From NCBI GenBank assembly GCA_002431635.1, contig DJGH01000038.1, positions 1 through 5,961 of the forward strand: a stretch of 5,961 nucleotides of DNA, in the 5' to 3' direction. Every line of letters starts with the position of its first letter. Positions within the stretch are counted from its first letter, which is position 1. The translations under genes and the position numbers were made by a program. This document shows positions 5,428-5,961 of the stretch, piece after piece. Origin of the DNA: Petrotoga sp. UBA5851. GTDB lineage: Bacteria > Thermotogota > Thermotogae > Petrotogales > Petrotogaceae. The notes under the pieces were generated by a model. It had not been told where the DNA came from. It was given only the letters and a program-made list of their open reading frames with translations, and searched no databases.

Positions 5428-5961
5428 ATGCCTGATTTTCTAACTCACATGATTTTTGGAAAAGATGTTTCAGCAAGTATGATAAAGGAAGAAAAAATGT
5501 TTAATCTTGGTCTGATGGGGCCAGATCCTTTTTTTTATGTCACTGGTATGGAGCAATATGTAAGTTTTGGTCACAGACTGCACAATGAGAGAAATGCGCA
5601 GTTTATTGAAAAATTATGCAGTACGGACAGCGATTTTGGTTTAGGGTTCAGGCTTCATTTTTTTCTTGACGATATTTTTCATCCTCTTATAAATAAAATA
5701 TGTCCTGATGATAAGAGCCACAAGTCGCTTGAAAGAGACTTGGATGCTTTTTTTATCAGGGAAGTGTGGCATAAGGATCACAAAAGTTACAGGTACGATG
5801 ATTACTTTCCGCAGGCTTTAAAAGATGAAATTACGGTAGGAATAAATAATGCCATAAAGTTGTCTTATAATGAGGAACTTGATTTTGCAAAAGTTTTTTC
5901 TTGTTTCAGAAAAAATATGAAAGCGCTTTATGATAATTATTTATTGATGATGTTCCTTTCA
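5428..5961 (+). CDS. zinc-dependent phospholipase C-family protein (3' end outside window)
   Basis: The 178 visible codons match the Zn_dep_PLPC family (clostridial alpha-toxin-like helical fold), in the small cytosolic-type bacterial version whose function is poorly known. Family features: MPDFLTH with His7 right at the N-terminus; FNLGLMGPDPFFY (25-37), the family's LGxxGPD segment with Asp33; GHRLH (48-52); H77-x3-D81-x3-H85-Pro, the HxxxDxxxHP zinc-ligand signature; and HKSLERDLD (98-106), with His98, Glu102 and Asp106 spaced as expected. All likely metal ligands seen are intact, so the fold and metal centre are probably functional, but the substrate is not implied. There is no signal peptide, unlike the secreted toxins. 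The start is fixed by a full Shine-Dalgarno GGAGGTGA (5416-5423) four bases before ATG. It is transcribed away from the importer genes; no functional link to them is evident. Full members are about 250-320 residues, so roughly half is visible. Confidence 0.85.
   Translation, partial: MPDFLTHMIFGKDVSASMIKEEKMFNLGLMGPDPFFYVTGMEQYVSFGHRLHNERNAQFIEKLCSTDSDFGLGFRLHFFLDDIFHPLINKICPDDKSHKSLERDLDAFFIREVWHKDHKSYRYDDYFPQALKDEITVGINNAIKLSYNEELDFAKVFSCFRKNMKALYDNYLLMMFLS

Overview
The window looks like the chromosome of an AT-rich bacterium with abundant ATA (Ile) and AGA/AGG (Arg) codons. The signal peptide style and the presence of an OppA/DppA-type transporter suggest a member of Thermotogota (Kosmotoga/Petrotoga-like). 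This is an impression only; a clostridial or other lineage is possible because no marker gene is present.

Layout: three genes on the minus strand form a peptide/oligosaccharide-type (cluster C, OppABC/DppABC family) ABC importer. In transcription order they are a secreted 833-residue solute-binding protein (4999 to 2498), a DppB/OppB-type permease (2347 to 1307), and a DppC/OppC-type permease (1310 down past the left edge, partial). The permeases overlap by four bases (ATGA). A stem-loop with a short T-rich tail and a possible secondary promoter separate the binding protein from the permeases. The ATPases (DppD/DppF type) would be expected beyond the left edge. On the plus strand, separated by a 428-base AT-rich divergent intergenic region, a gene for a small zinc-dependent phospholipase C-family protein starts at 5428 and runs off the right edge.

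The importer is ordinary in gene order but unusual in protein architecture. Every family motif of the solute-binding protein is present once, but the two halves are in swapped order. The part that is normally C-terminal directly follows the signal peptide, and the normally N-terminal part comes second, followed by an Ig-like beta-sandwich tail. This is what a circular permutation of the SBP_bac_5 fold would look like. Its partner DppC-type permease carries a roughly 200-residue extracytoplasmic segment between TM1 and the conserved LGTD motif, where ordinary family members have a few tens of residues. Together they suggest a variant importer with a reorganised binding protein and an enlarged outer permease surface.

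The divergent intergenic region holds a near-consensus minus-strand promoter (TTGATA-N17-TATAAT) about 240 bases before the binding-protein start, a second possible -10 closer in, two copies of the palindrome TGACYAAAGTCA 22 bases apart between them, a short leader hairpin beside the ribosome-binding site, and an extended -10 before the phospholipase-like gene.
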